Assembly: GCF_000463075.2 (NCBI RefSeq) | Contig: NZ_AVAQ01000049.1 | Location: 62,001 to 126,000, forward strand | Source: Lactiplantibacillus plantarum EGD-AQ4 | GTDB lineage: Bacteria > Bacillota > Bacilli > Lactobacillales > Lactobacillaceae | Length of the DNA stretch: 64,000 nucleotides | Reading direction: 5' to 3' | Part shown: positions 18,742-26,945 of the stretch, piece by piece | Numbering within the stretch: the first letter of the stretch is position 1 | Layout: each line of letters opens with the position of its first letter | The notes under the pieces: generated by a model | Told to the model about the DNA's origin: nothing | The model's database searches: none | Seen by the model: the letters and a program-made list of their open reading frames with translations, nothing else | Translations under genes and position numbers: made by a program

Positions 18742-21033
18742 TTAATTCGCAACCGACGTCTTCGCCTTAGCTGGCAGTGCCGCCAGAAAGTGGCTAAAGC
18801 ACTGCTTCAAGAAGTGTTCACTCGCGTCATCAGTCAAATGATCGTTTTCATCAAACTTGGTGCCGGCCTGTGGCAACATGAATTCATTGCCGGGAAGGAC
18901 TTTGGCATCAACGCCTGGTGAGTCGAGGATTTGACGTAAATTCATTTGGGCGCGGACGGTGCCTTGAACACCTAATGACGTGCCGACGATCATGACTGGC
19001 TTGTCCTTGAATGGGTGTTCTGCGCATGAGAGCCATTCGATGGCACTCTTCAACGCCGCTGGAATACTGTGATCGTATTCGGGCACGCCGAACACGACAC
19101 CATCGGCTGCTTCGATTTTAGCCGCTAATGCCTTGACATTCGCTGGCTCTTGGTCGATATCATCCTCGTTGAAGAGTGGTAAGTCTTTGATTTCACAGAT
19201 GTCAAAGTTAACCTGGGTCTCGAACAAATCCTTCATCACGTATAGTAACTTGCGATTATAAGACTTGGAGGCGTTGGTCCCCACGATTGCGACGATATTG
19301 GCTTCATCGTCGCCAGCTGCGGCTTGGCGTTGGGCGTTGTCACTGGCAGCTGCACCGGCAACATAGCCTGATGAGATGCCCCAAGTATTCATCATACTTG
19401 GCATCGAATCGTGACCATTGGCCCCACCGATAATTTCACCAGCACCAAAGTAATTGGCTACCGGTGCATTCTTAGTCGTGACCAATTGTAAGTTATCCGC
19501 GTTGACACTGTAACCACCTAATGTTGTGGCAAACCGGTCACGTTGTTCAATAATGTAGAAGGTCTGACCTTCAAATTGGTGCAAGAACTTCGGATCGCGT
19601 CCAAATTCATGATCATGACCATCTTTGACGTAGCCTTGATAATTTTTGACTGTTTGGACCAGTTCATCCACATCAATACCAGCTTGTTTAGCGGCATCAG
19701 CCAAGTCGCCCTTAACAAAGATTGGGCGCTTATCCTTACTATCAAAGAAGCTTTGGATTTCTTCCGGCGTAAAGTCGTGTAAAATCAATAGATCATAGAC
19801 TTTCTTCCAAGTCCGTTCATCCATGACTAAGTATGCGACCTTGTCATCCTGCTTGAGAATGGCATTCCGGAAAGCGGTATAAACGTTAGATTCATTGACG
19901 ATCCGCTTACCCTTAGAATTGACATAAATGGCACCCATATCCGTCGCTTGCTTTGAAGCGTACGTCGTCAACTTAGCCACGCCTGGTTCAACTTCCACGC
20001 CATGTGGATAGAGCTTATACCAGCCTAAATCATGGGTTTGCAAGTCCAAATCTGAATTGAACTGGTAAGCATCACCAGTCGACGTCATTGGGCCATAGTA
20101 GTCGATGCCTTCACTCTCTTCGCCACGCATCTTCTGGTTGGCACCGTGACCACCAGCAGCCAAGACGACTGAGCGTGCTTTGATGTTGACCATGTGGTCT
20201 TTTTGGGCGGCAACGACACCGCGTAATTGCTTATCGTTATCCAACATCAGCTTTTCGACCCGCGTGTCTAGTAAGATCTGACCACCCGCGGCAGCGAAGG
20301 CTTTTGAGACCTTTTGAATGAATTCGTAACTACTTGCAGACGGCAATTCAATTTGCCGATTGATCGAATGTTCAGGCGTTTGGGTCTGAGCCTTCTGATA
20401 ATGTAAATCAGCGAACTTGCTGATAAAATCGATGGCTGGGCCAATGTTATGCACCATTAAATCAGTTAAAGCGGGGTAATTGGTTTCCAAGCTTTCACGA
20501 GCGACATCCTGTGCTAACATCTCTGGGGTATCGTGATTGTTATCAAAGATCTGTGCGGATACATCCGAACCAGTCCCGACAACATTGGAACCATTCAAAA
20601 TCGTCGCGCCACCCAAATAACCGTTTTTCTCAACTAAGATGACTTTTTGGCCCATTGAGAGTGCGCGACAACCGGCAACTAATCCCGCTTCACCACCACC
20701 GATGATCAAAACGTCAGTCCGATAATTTTTCGTCTGCGGCTTAGCCTTCTTAGGGACTGGATGAACGGTCACACCAGCATCGGTGACGGCCTGATCAGCC
20801 GACTTCAATAGCGCTTGGGTCATGACCGTCGCGCCACTGATCGTGTCCACGTCAAATGACTGTTCAGTAATAATATTTTGTTTCAACTTATCGATGACTT
20901 GGTTAAAAATCCCCGACGTTTCGGAATGTTTTAATATCTTCAAGTCCTCAATCTTATTGTCTTGTACGTCCACTTCATAATTGATGATACCGTTGTGGCC
21001 CATTGCCTGTCCGGTAATTTGTTTTTTACTCAA
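18742..21033 (-). CDS. Three-domain flavoprotein reductase: FMN-bind, FAD_binding_2 and NADPH-dependent FMN reductase
   Basis: 763 residues. The FMN-binding domain (about 1-85) carries SGAT at 66-69, where ApbE attaches FMN to Thr69. The FAD domain (about 105-565) starts with DVLIIGGGEAG and ends with YFGAGEIIGG. The C-terminal domain (about 578-745) has the GVPEYDHSIPAALKSAIEW signature of NADPH:FMN reductases and should feed electrons in. No signal peptide, hence soluble and cytoplasmic. By eye, the fumarate-reductase residues are absent: Tyr385 stands where the catalytic Arg should be (NESNVY), and Thr503 and Ser543 replace His and Arg of the substrate site. The substrate is therefore not fumarate. 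The TTG start has an AAAGGAG site and overlaps apbE by 8 bases. Confidence 0.9.
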   Translation of the reverse strand: MSKKQITGQAMGHNGIINYEVDVQDNKIEDLKILKHSETSGIFNQVIDKLKQNIITEQSFDVDTISGATVMTQALLKSADQAVTDAGVTVHPVPKKAKPQTKNYRTDVLIIGGGEAGLVAGCRALSMGQKVILVEKNGYLGGATILNGSNVVGTGSDVSAQIFDNNHDTPEMLAQDVARESLETNYPALTDLMVHNIGPAIDFISKFADLHYQKAQTQTPEHSINRQIELPSASSYEFIQKVSKAFAAAGGQILLDTRVEKLMLDNDKQLRGVVAAQKDHMVNIKARSVVLAAGGHGANQKMRGEESEGIDYYGPMTSTGDAYQFNSDLDLQTHDLGWYKLYPHGVEVEPGVAKLTTYASKQATDMGAIYVNSKGKRIVNESNVYTAFRNAILKQDDKVAYLVMDERTWKKVYDLLILHDFTPEEIQSFFDSKDKRPIFVKGDLADAAKQAGIDVDELVQTVKNYQGYVKDGHDHEFGRDPKFLHQFEGQTFYIIEQRDRFATTLGGYSVNADNLQLVTTKNAPVANYFGAGEIIGGANGHDSMPSMMNTWGISSGYVAGAAASDNAQRQAAAGDDEANIVAIVGTNASKSYNRKLLYVMKDLFETQVNFDICEIKDLPLFNEDDIDQEPANVKALAAKIEAADGVVFGVPEYDHSIPAALKSAIEWLSCAEHPFKDKPVMIVGTSLGVQGTVRAQMNLRQILDSPGVDAKVLPGNEFMLPQAGTKFDENDHLTDDASEHFLKQCFSHFLAALPAKAKTSVAN

Positions 21034-21982
21034 TAGTAAACACTCCTTTGCGTCGCGGCGTTAAGCCACTGGTAACTGTGACGTGTTGGTCGTGGTCAAT
21101 GAAGATGGCCTCTGTCTTAGGAAGCGGCTCAATCAGCTGAGCCCCCTGCTTTGGCCCCTCAAAATAGGCCACAGTCGACAACACTTCTGCTAATTCTGAC
21201 TGTTCAGTAATGATCGTCACTTGATCAACTTGATTTTCTACTGGATAACCCGTTTTCGGATCAAGAATGTGGTGATATTGGCGATTGCCAATCTTAAAAT
21301 AGCGTTCAAAAATTCCTGAGGTGACAACCGTTCGTGCGGGCATCTCAACTTGTAACGCTGGATAGCCACGTGGCGCTTCTGGGGCTTGGATTCCGACCTG
21401 CCACTGTTGATTAGCAGTTAGGGGATTAGTCCCAAGCAACTTCACATTGCCACCTAGATTAACGATGGCATGCTCGATGCCGGCCTGTTGCAATTGCGTC
21501 ACGATTTGATCGGCAAAGTAACCCTTGGCGATCGCACCTAAATCCAGCTGCATGCCAGGTTGGCGTAAATACACGCTAGACTGCGCCTCATCCAAAATCA
21601 CTTCATGCAAGTCCATTAAGGCTAACCGTTGCTGAATCGCCTCAGTGGACGGTACCTGATGGCCGCCAAAGCCGATCTTCCATAGTTTGACTAATGGCCC
21701 AATCAGAACGTTAAAACTAGTCGGATACTGTTGCGTATAGCGAATCGCATCCGCTACTAAGCGAAAGCATGCCGTACTGACTAGTACCGGATGGATTCCG
21801 GCATAGCGGTTAATCGCGGCCACTTCCGAATCGGGACGGTTGACTGAGAAGACCTCATCCATCCGTTGCAAGTAATCGTAGACAGCCTCAACCGCCGTTT
21901 GATTCGGTTCAAAGAGGGTCAGCGAGATAACGGTCACCATCATCGTAAATTGCGAGACATATTTCTTATGTGTTTCCATCAT
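21026..21982 (-). CDS. apbE: FAD:protein FMN transferase
   Basis: 318 residues. It cuts FAD and transfers FMN to a threonine of SGAT-type sites; the target is almost surely the flavoprotein that overlaps its 3' end. Motifs: DLGAIAKGYFADQ, HAIVNLGGNVKLLG and HHILDPKTGYPV (Mg-binding region), then the late TVAYF region. Unlike many ApbE proteins it has no lipoprotein signal, so it works in the cytoplasm, which fits a cytoplasmic target. It is third in the operon aroE-like, aroD, apbE, reductase. ATG at 21982 or 21979; the two cannot be separated. Confidence 0.93.
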   Translation of the reverse strand: MMETHKKYVSQFTMMVTVISLTLFEPNQTAVEAVYDYLQRMDEVFSVNRPDSEVAAINRYAGIHPVLVSTACFRLVADAIRYTQQYPTSFNVLIGPLVKLWKIGFGGHQVPSTEAIQQRLALMDLHEVILDEAQSSVYLRQPGMQLDLGAIAKGYFADQIVTQLQQAGIEHAIVNLGGNVKLLGTNPLTANQQWQVGIQAPEAPRGYPALQVEMPARTVVTSGIFERYFKIGNRQYHHILDPKTGYPVENQVDQVTIITEQSELAEVLSTVAYFEGPKQGAQLIEPLPKTEAIFIDHDQHVTVTSGLTPRRKGVFTIE

Positions 21983-22023
21983 CCTACTGACCCCACTTAT
22001 TCATCGTTAGTTTATTTAATCGT

Positions 22024-22782
22024 TTAATTCAATTTCAAGTCTTCTAATTCTGGGCGTAGGTGCGCTAAGGCAATCTGGCCCGGCGCTGAAGCAGCCCCGA
22101 CCGTGGCAAATGAGAGGCACGATCCAAAGGCTTCGCCTGCAATCCGTGAGACTTTCCCTAAATCACCCATCGACATCGTAATCACAGGCCGTGACAACGT
22201 TTGATGTGCAATGTTGGTGGCGGTCAATAGTGTCAACACATCTTCAGCGGATTGCGGCATGACGGCCATCTTAGCGACATCCGCGCCATAATCCACCATG
22301 CTGGTCAACCGTTTGACGATCTCGGCAACACTTGGCGTCTTGTCAAAATCATGATTACTCATGATAACAACGACTTTAGCCGCCTGAGCTTGTGCGACCA
22401 ACTGCTTAACGTCCTGTTCATCATGATAACGTTCAACATCCAACGCGTCGGTGAACTTTCCGGCAATCACCGCTTGACACACCTTGAAGTAGTCAGCATC
22501 GGCTAAGGCCAATTCACCGCCTTCACCCTTCGTCCGGAACGTCGTCAGCAAGGCAATATCGCCTAATGCATTCCGCAATTGTTGACCGGCATCCTGCAAC
22601 TTAGCGGCATCCGTGACACCGTCAAAGAAATCAATGCGCCATTCAACTAAGTCCGGCTTGGCGGCCTTGATCGGGCCAACTGCGCTCAGAATATCCGCGA
22701 CCGTCTTGCCCGTGATTGGTACCGCAATTTTGGGACGGCCGGTGCCTAATTCGATGTTTCGTAATTTAATGACTGGTTGCAT
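22024..22782 (-). CDS. aroD: Type I 3-dehydroquinate dehydratase
   Basis: 252 residues from the ATG at 22782, preceded by AGGAGGTG; an in-frame GTG at 22791 is inside that site. It interconverts 3-dehydroquinate and 3-dehydroshikimate through a Schiff base on Lys171 (AKMAVMP) helped by His144 (MSNHDFDKTP); Arg84 in TFRTKGEGG and Glu47 in VEWRIDFFDG bind substrate. In this setting, beside YdiB-like dehydrogenases and a reductase, a role in quinate/shikimate use is more likely than aromatic amino acid synthesis. It starts 29 bases after the stop of the upstream dehydrogenase gene. Confidence 0.93.
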   Translation of the reverse strand: MQPVIKLRNIELGTGRPKIAVPITGKTVADILSAVGPIKAAKPDLVEWRIDFFDGVTDAAKLQDAGQQLRNALGDIALLTTFRTKGEGGELALADADYFKVCQAVIAGKFTDALDVERYHDEQDVKQLVAQAQAAKVVVIMSNHDFDKTPSVAEIVKRLTSMVDYGADVAKMAVMPQSAEDVLTLLTATNIAHQTLSRPVITMSMGDLGKVSRIAGEAFGSCLSFATVGAASAPGQIALAHLRPELEDLKLN

Positions 22783-22811
22783 CTCGCGCACCTCCTGATA
22801 TCAATAACTTA

Positions 22812-23696
22812 TTATTTAGCGTCATCATCACTAAATAAAATTTGGTGGATATAATCAACTGGCATATCCTCGCCAGTCCATAGTTTAAACGCAGCGGCAC
22901 CTTGCTCGAGCATCATGCCTAATCCGTTATAAACGTGCTTTAATCCAGCTTGACGCGCAACCTTCATCAGCTTGGTTGTCCGTGGGGCGTAGACGGTATC
23001 AAACACGATTTGGTCTGGACGGAACCAACTAGGATCGTCAACTAACGTCTTGTCTTCAAGTGGCTTCATACCCACCCCAGTTGAATCGGTGTAAATATAT
23101 GAACTCTGAATTTCTTGCTTAAAGTCATCACGATCTTCGAGTGAGTGCAAGGTTGCATGACAATCCGTCTGTTCATTAATTAGTTTAACGTTTCGTTCTG
23201 CATTTGCCCACGTTGCATCATGCATATTAAAAATCGACATCTCTTTAACGCCATCTAGCGCCGCCTGAACAGCAATGGCAGTCCCAGCACCACCGGCACC
23301 TGACAATGTCATCTTGTGGCCACGAATGTCTAACCCTTCATCAGCTAGCGCTTTCATAAACCCAATACCATCAGTCGTATATCCAGTCAATACACCATCA
23401 TCGTTAACGATCGTATTAACCGCGCCCACCATCTTAGCAGCTGGGTCTAACTTATCAAGCAGTGGAATGACTTTCTGCTTGTTGGGCATTGAAATATTGG
23501 ATCCGCGCATGTCTAAGGTCCGGATTGATTCAATGGCACTTGGTAACGTCTCATTCGTGACTTCAAATGCTAAGTAGGCATAGTTTAAGCCCAATTTAGC
23601 AAAAGCATTGTTGTGCATAGTTGGTGACATTGAATGTCTAATCGGATATGCCATTAAGCCAATCAGTATTGTATGTCCATCAATTCGTTCTGTCAT
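22812..23696 (-). CDS. Quinate/shikimate dehydrogenase, YdiB-like (paralog 1)
   Basis: 294 residues from the ATG at 23696 with GAGGAGTG upstream. LIGLMAYPIRHSMSPTMHN and ISMPNKQ are nearly the sequences of E. coli YdiB, which oxidises both quinate and shikimate with NAD or NADP. Ser22, Ser24, Lys73, Asn94 and Asp109 are the substrate and catalytic residues; GAGGAG (133-138) is the dinucleotide loop. It heads the operon that also encodes dehydroquinase, ApbE and the flavoprotein reductase, and is divergent from a LysR gene. Direction in the cell (oxidation of quinate or reduction of a dehydro-acid) is not decided by sequence. Confidence 0.9.
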   Translation of the reverse strand: MTERIDGHTILIGLMAYPIRHSMSPTMHNNAFAKLGLNYAYLAFEVTNETLPSAIESIRTLDMRGSNISMPNKQKVIPLLDKLDPAAKMVGAVNTIVNDDGVLTGYTTDGIGFMKALADEGLDIRGHKMTLSGAGGAGTAIAVQAALDGVKEMSIFNMHDATWANAERNVKLINEQTDCHATLHSLEDRDDFKQEIQSSYIYTDSTGVGMKPLEDKTLVDDPSWFRPDQIVFDTVYAPRTTKLMKVARQAGLKHVYNGLGMMLEQGAAAFKLWTGEDMPVDYIHQILFSDDDAK

Positions 23697-23766
23697 AAAA
23701 AACACTCCTCAATTTATTTTCGGGTTTGTTACTCAATTCACTTGTTATGTTAGCAAAATAGTTTAA

Positions 23767-23799
23767 TATAATAAATATGGATGATTCGTTTAAATCATC
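23767..23799. promoter_or_regulatory. Divergent promoter region with LysR-type dyad
   Basis: GATGATT and AATCATC (23780-23786 and 23793-23799) form a perfect 7-base inverted repeat around CGTTTA. A TATAAT (23767-23772) for the LysR gene lies next to it, so the dyad would be just at the transcription start. This is the likely autoregulatory and activating site of the LysR protein. Confidence 0.5.
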
Positions 23800-23832
23800 A
23801 AATTTTTCTATGAATAAAGGAGTGTCCTGACC

Positions 23833-24762
23833 ATGAATTTAAGGCATTTAATTTTCTTCAAAGAGTTGGCTCGAACTCAACATATGGCAAAAGCGGCGGA
23901 AAATCTTGGCATTTCACAGCCCTCACTCAGCTATGCAATTAAGAAGCTCGAACATGAGTTGGGCGTCCCCCTGTTCGAAGCCGATGGTCGTAATATCAAG
24001 TTAACGTCCATTGGTGGCGTCTATTTGAAGTACGTTACCGCTACTTTAAATGATTTATCACAAGGTAATGAACTCGTTAAGCAACTGATGGATCCTGATA
24101 CCGGGCACGTCAAATTGGGATTTACGTACACCCTTGGCCAGCAGTTGGTGCCAGAGTTAATGTCTAACTTTAAAATGCAACCTAGAAATCAAGCTATCAC
24201 CTTTGAACTTGGTCAAGGAAACTCTCAGGGATTGCTACAAGGATTAGCATATGAACAATATGACATCGTGCTGGCCTCCAACGTCCGAAAGCTTGGTGAC
24301 CAGTTCACAGCGCACCTCTTTGACTTCATTCCACTAGTCCAACAAGAAATCGTTGCGGTGGTTCCAAATGATCATCCACTGGCTCAAAACGACTCACTTC
24401 ACGTCGCTGATCTAGCAGCTTACCCGATGATTCAATTTTCAAAAAATAGTGGGTTGCGCCCATTAATTGACCAAATTCTGGCAGCCGCCCACGTTCAACC
24501 TAAAGTGGCTTTCGAAGTTGAAGAAGATCACACCATGGCGGGCTTCGTGCGATACAAATTGGGCGTTGCGTTAATGCCTTATTTGCCGCTATTAAACCCT
24601 AGTCAGGTTTGCATCAAACACCTAGTTGATCAGCCGCTTAACCACCAGATTTATCTGATCGTCCGCCGTAGTGGATTCGTTACGCCAGCCGTTCACCGTT
24701 TTCAAGAATTTGCGCGCAGCTACTGTTGGCAACATTATACTGACCAGGACCGATTAATCTAA
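23833..24762 (+). CDS. LysR-family regulator of the reductase operon
   Basis: 309 residues. Winged helix-turn-helix at the N terminus (AKAAENLGISQPSLSYAIKK, residues 19-38), then the two-lobe effector-binding domain (from about 92). It is read away from the YdiB-aroD-apbE-reductase operon 136 bases away, the normal arrangement for a LysR activator of that operon. The effector is plausibly quinate, shikimate or a dehydro-acid; that is inference. ATAAAGGAGTG precedes the start. It is a paralog of the LysR gene at 29866. Confidence 0.88.
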   Translation: MNLRHLIFFKELARTQHMAKAAENLGISQPSLSYAIKKLEHELGVPLFEADGRNIKLTSIGGVYLKYVTATLNDLSQGNELVKQLMDPDTGHVKLGFTYTLGQQLVPELMSNFKMQPRNQAITFELGQGNSQGLLQGLAYEQYDIVLASNVRKLGDQFTAHLFDFIPLVQQEIVAVVPNDHPLAQNDSLHVADLAAYPMIQFSKNSGLRPLIDQILAAAHVQPKVAFEVEEDHTMAGFVRYKLGVALMPYLPLLNPSQVCIKHLVDQPLNHQIYLIVRRSGFVTPAVHRFQEFARSYCWQHYTDQDRLI

Positions 24763-24794
24763 AAATTGCGTCCTCATCACAAAGACGCAATTTT
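24761..24794. terminator. Bidirectional terminator between LysR and MFS genes
   Basis: AAAATTGCGTC pairs with GACGCAATTTT, overlapping the LysR stop codon; followed by TAATCTTAATTTT. Confidence 0.85.
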
Positions 24795-24798
24795 AATC

Positions 24799-26046
24799 TT
24801 AATTTTCAACACTAGAAGCCGTCGAGACAGCTGATGATTGTCCACGATACTTAACAATCAAGGCTAAGCCGACGCCGATCAGTGTGATCACAACGTTCAT
24901 TAAAATAATCATTCTTGGTGCACTGGCTCCGGTGACTTTTGTCAAATAGGCGGCAGCCGATAATACGACGTAATTAGCAACACTAGAAGCAATCATTACC
25001 AGCGATGTGGCGAGACCTTTGCTGTCCGGGAAGAAGCCAATGGTCGTTGAAGTGGCTAACTGGAGCACCCCACCAGCGGCAGCATAACCGATTACAAAGC
25101 TTCCAATGTACAAAATAACGGGATTACTGATGAAGTAGCACAGTAATAACATGACGATTGAAATACTTGGATACAGGACCAGCACTGTCGTCTCTTTCAA
25201 GCCCATATGAATGAACTGGGCCGTCAAAAGTACGGCAACCGTTGCCCCGACGGCATAAAATGATTGTAAGGTACTTGGATCTTTGATGCCGTAGCTCGCT
25301 CCTAATTCTTGGTTACAGTTGAGCCAGATCATGAAGGTGGCAGAACTTGTAAAGCCGATTAAAATCGAGGCAATTGAAGCTGGCGTAAAACGATGCTTCG
25401 ATCCACCCTTATTAGTTGTTGATTGTGTTTTAACGGCCGTCTTATCTTGTTGTGGAAATGGTAAAATCAGCACTAAGATTGCATCGGCAATCATTAGAAT
25501 CCCGCAACCAATGAAGATGACTTTATATGATAACTGTGCGCTTGCAACTAATCCAATGACAAATGGCAGAATGAATTGCGCCACCGTAATCGCAAATTTT
25601 GTAAACAAGTTCGCAATTGAAGCGGACTTAGGGAAGATTTCCATCACACTTGGTGAGACACAAGTGTCCAAGAATGAATTGGCAATCCCATTAACGATAC
25701 CAATCGCGTAAGCCCACCACATACTATGGACACTAATCATGCCGAAGAAGAAGACGGCATATAACGCGATACCAATAAAGCCACTGATTCGCCGACCAAC
25801 TTTGTCTGAGACGGGACCCGAAAATGGATAAGCAATGAGGCGTCCGAGACCATATGCCGCAATCACTGAAACAACCATACTAACATCGATCGTGCCATTG
25901 GCTAGCGTTGTCGCACCCCAAGCTTTCGCAAAATCGGTCTTGTACTGCCCCATAATTGAGGAAGCAATCCCCAAAATGAAGTAGGCAAAATAAAGTGCTA
26001 GGGCTGTAACATAGTATTTACGGTTCGAATTTGTATTAGTTGCCAT
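24799..26046 (-). CDS. MFS permease, probably for shikimate/quinate-type acids
   Basis: 415 residues from the ATG at 26046 with GGGGGTC upstream (this site lies in the end of the preceding gene); the frame from 26064 is longer but lacks a site. About 12 membrane segments; the loop between segments 2 and 3 reads GPVSDKVGRR, the MFS signature. It is last in the operon of two shikimate dehydrogenase paralogs, its start overlapping their stop region, so a role as importer or exchanger for the same compounds is a fair inference. A paralogous MFS is at 31040. Confidence 0.82.
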   Translation of the reverse strand: MATNTNSNRKYYVTALALYFAYFILGIASSIMGQYKTDFAKAWGATTLANGTIDVSMVVSVIAAYGLGRLIAYPFSGPVSDKVGRRISGFIGIALYAVFFFGMISVHSMWWAYAIGIVNGIANSFLDTCVSPSVMEIFPKSASIANLFTKFAITVAQFILPFVIGLVASAQLSYKVIFIGCGILMIADAILVLILPFPQQDKTAVKTQSTTNKGGSKHRFTPASIASILIGFTSSATFMIWLNCNQELGASYGIKDPSTLQSFYAVGATVAVLLTAQFIHMGLKETTVLVLYPSISIVMLLLCYFISNPVILYIGSFVIGYAAAGGVLQLATSTTIGFFPDSKGLATSLVMIASSVANYVVLSAAAYLTKVTGASAPRMIILMNVVITLIGVGLALIVKYRGQSSAVSTASSVEN

Positions 26047-26047
26047 T

Positions 26048-26932
26048 TTAACGACCCCCATCATCTGAGAAGAATCGCTTCGTCACTTCTTCGACTGGCA
26101 TCTCTTGACCAGTGTATAGTTTGAAGGCTGCTGCACCTTGCCAGACCAACATGCCTTTTCCACCAATCGTTTGACTACCATGTGCCGCGGCATCCGCCAA
26201 CATCTTGGTAGTCGCTGGATTGTAGACGGTATCCGTCACCACTAAATCTGAACGATAAACACGCATATCTTTAATATTAGTTTGATCGACATTCGGGGCC
26301 ATTCCGGCTTTGGTGGCATTGGCCAAAATATCACTCTGACCAATTGCTTCAGCCAGTGCCGTCTGATCATTAATATCGCCGACCGTCACTTGACAAGCTG
26401 GAACTTTCTTCATAATCTTTTTTGTAGTCAGTTCTGCATTTTGATAAAAATCATCCTTAGGGTTAAAAATATGAATTGCTTGTGCACCATCGAGTGCCAT
26501 TTGAACCGCAATCGCAGTAGCCGCACCCCCAGCACCTAAAACAGTGAGCCGTTTTCCCTTAGGATCAACACCGTGATGCCGCAGATTTTCAACATAACCA
26601 GCACCATCTGTGTTGTGGCCGACTAAGACACCATCATTGTTGACGATGGTGTTCACAGCGCCAATCAACTCAGCGGCTGGCGAAAGTTCGTCAACTAATT
26701 CTGCTGCGACTTTCTTACACGGCATCGTCACATTGGCACCACGCATATTTAAGACGCGCATCTTAGTCAGTGCACTCGCCATCTCATCAGCTTGAATATC
26801 AAAAGCTAAATAAGCGTCATTGATTCCTGCTTGTTCAAAACTATAATTATACATTGCTGGCGAACCAGAATGGCCTACAGGTGAGCCAAACAGTCCTAAC
26901 ATCGTCGTATGACCGTCAATCCGTGCTTCCAT
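26048..26932 (-). CDS. Shikimate/quinate dehydrogenase-like protein (paralog 2)
   Basis: 294 residues from the ATG at 26932, which has GAGGAGG upstream; the frame is open further to 27100 but that part overlaps the next gene. HSGSPAMYN, VTMPCK (Lys73), VNTIVNN and HNTDGAG (Asp109) keep the key residues; the dinucleotide loop is GAGGAATA. Ser22 and Ser24 are present as SGS. It begins 13 bases after the stop of paralog 3. Whether substrate is shikimate, quinate or a related cyclitol acid is open. Confidence 0.87.
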   Translation of the reverse strand: MEARIDGHTTMLGLFGSPVGHSGSPAMYNYSFEQAGINDAYLAFDIQADEMASALTKMRVLNMRGANVTMPCKKVAAELVDELSPAAELIGAVNTIVNNDGVLVGHNTDGAGYVENLRHHGVDPKGKRLTVLGAGGAATAIAVQMALDGAQAIHIFNPKDDFYQNAELTTKKIMKKVPACQVTVGDINDQTALAEAIGQSDILANATKAGMAPNVDQTNIKDMRVYRSDLVVTDTVYNPATTKMLADAAAHGSQTIGGKGMLVWQGAAAFKLYTGQEMPVEEVTKRFFSDDGGR

Positions 26933-26945
26933 TACTTGATCCTCC

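Noticed and set aside
18742-21033. Naming the flavoprotein fumarate reductase
   Set aside because: The residues that bind and protonate fumarate seem replaced (Tyr385, Thr503, Ser543), and the protein has a fused NADPH:FMN reductase domain and shikimate genes as neighbours.
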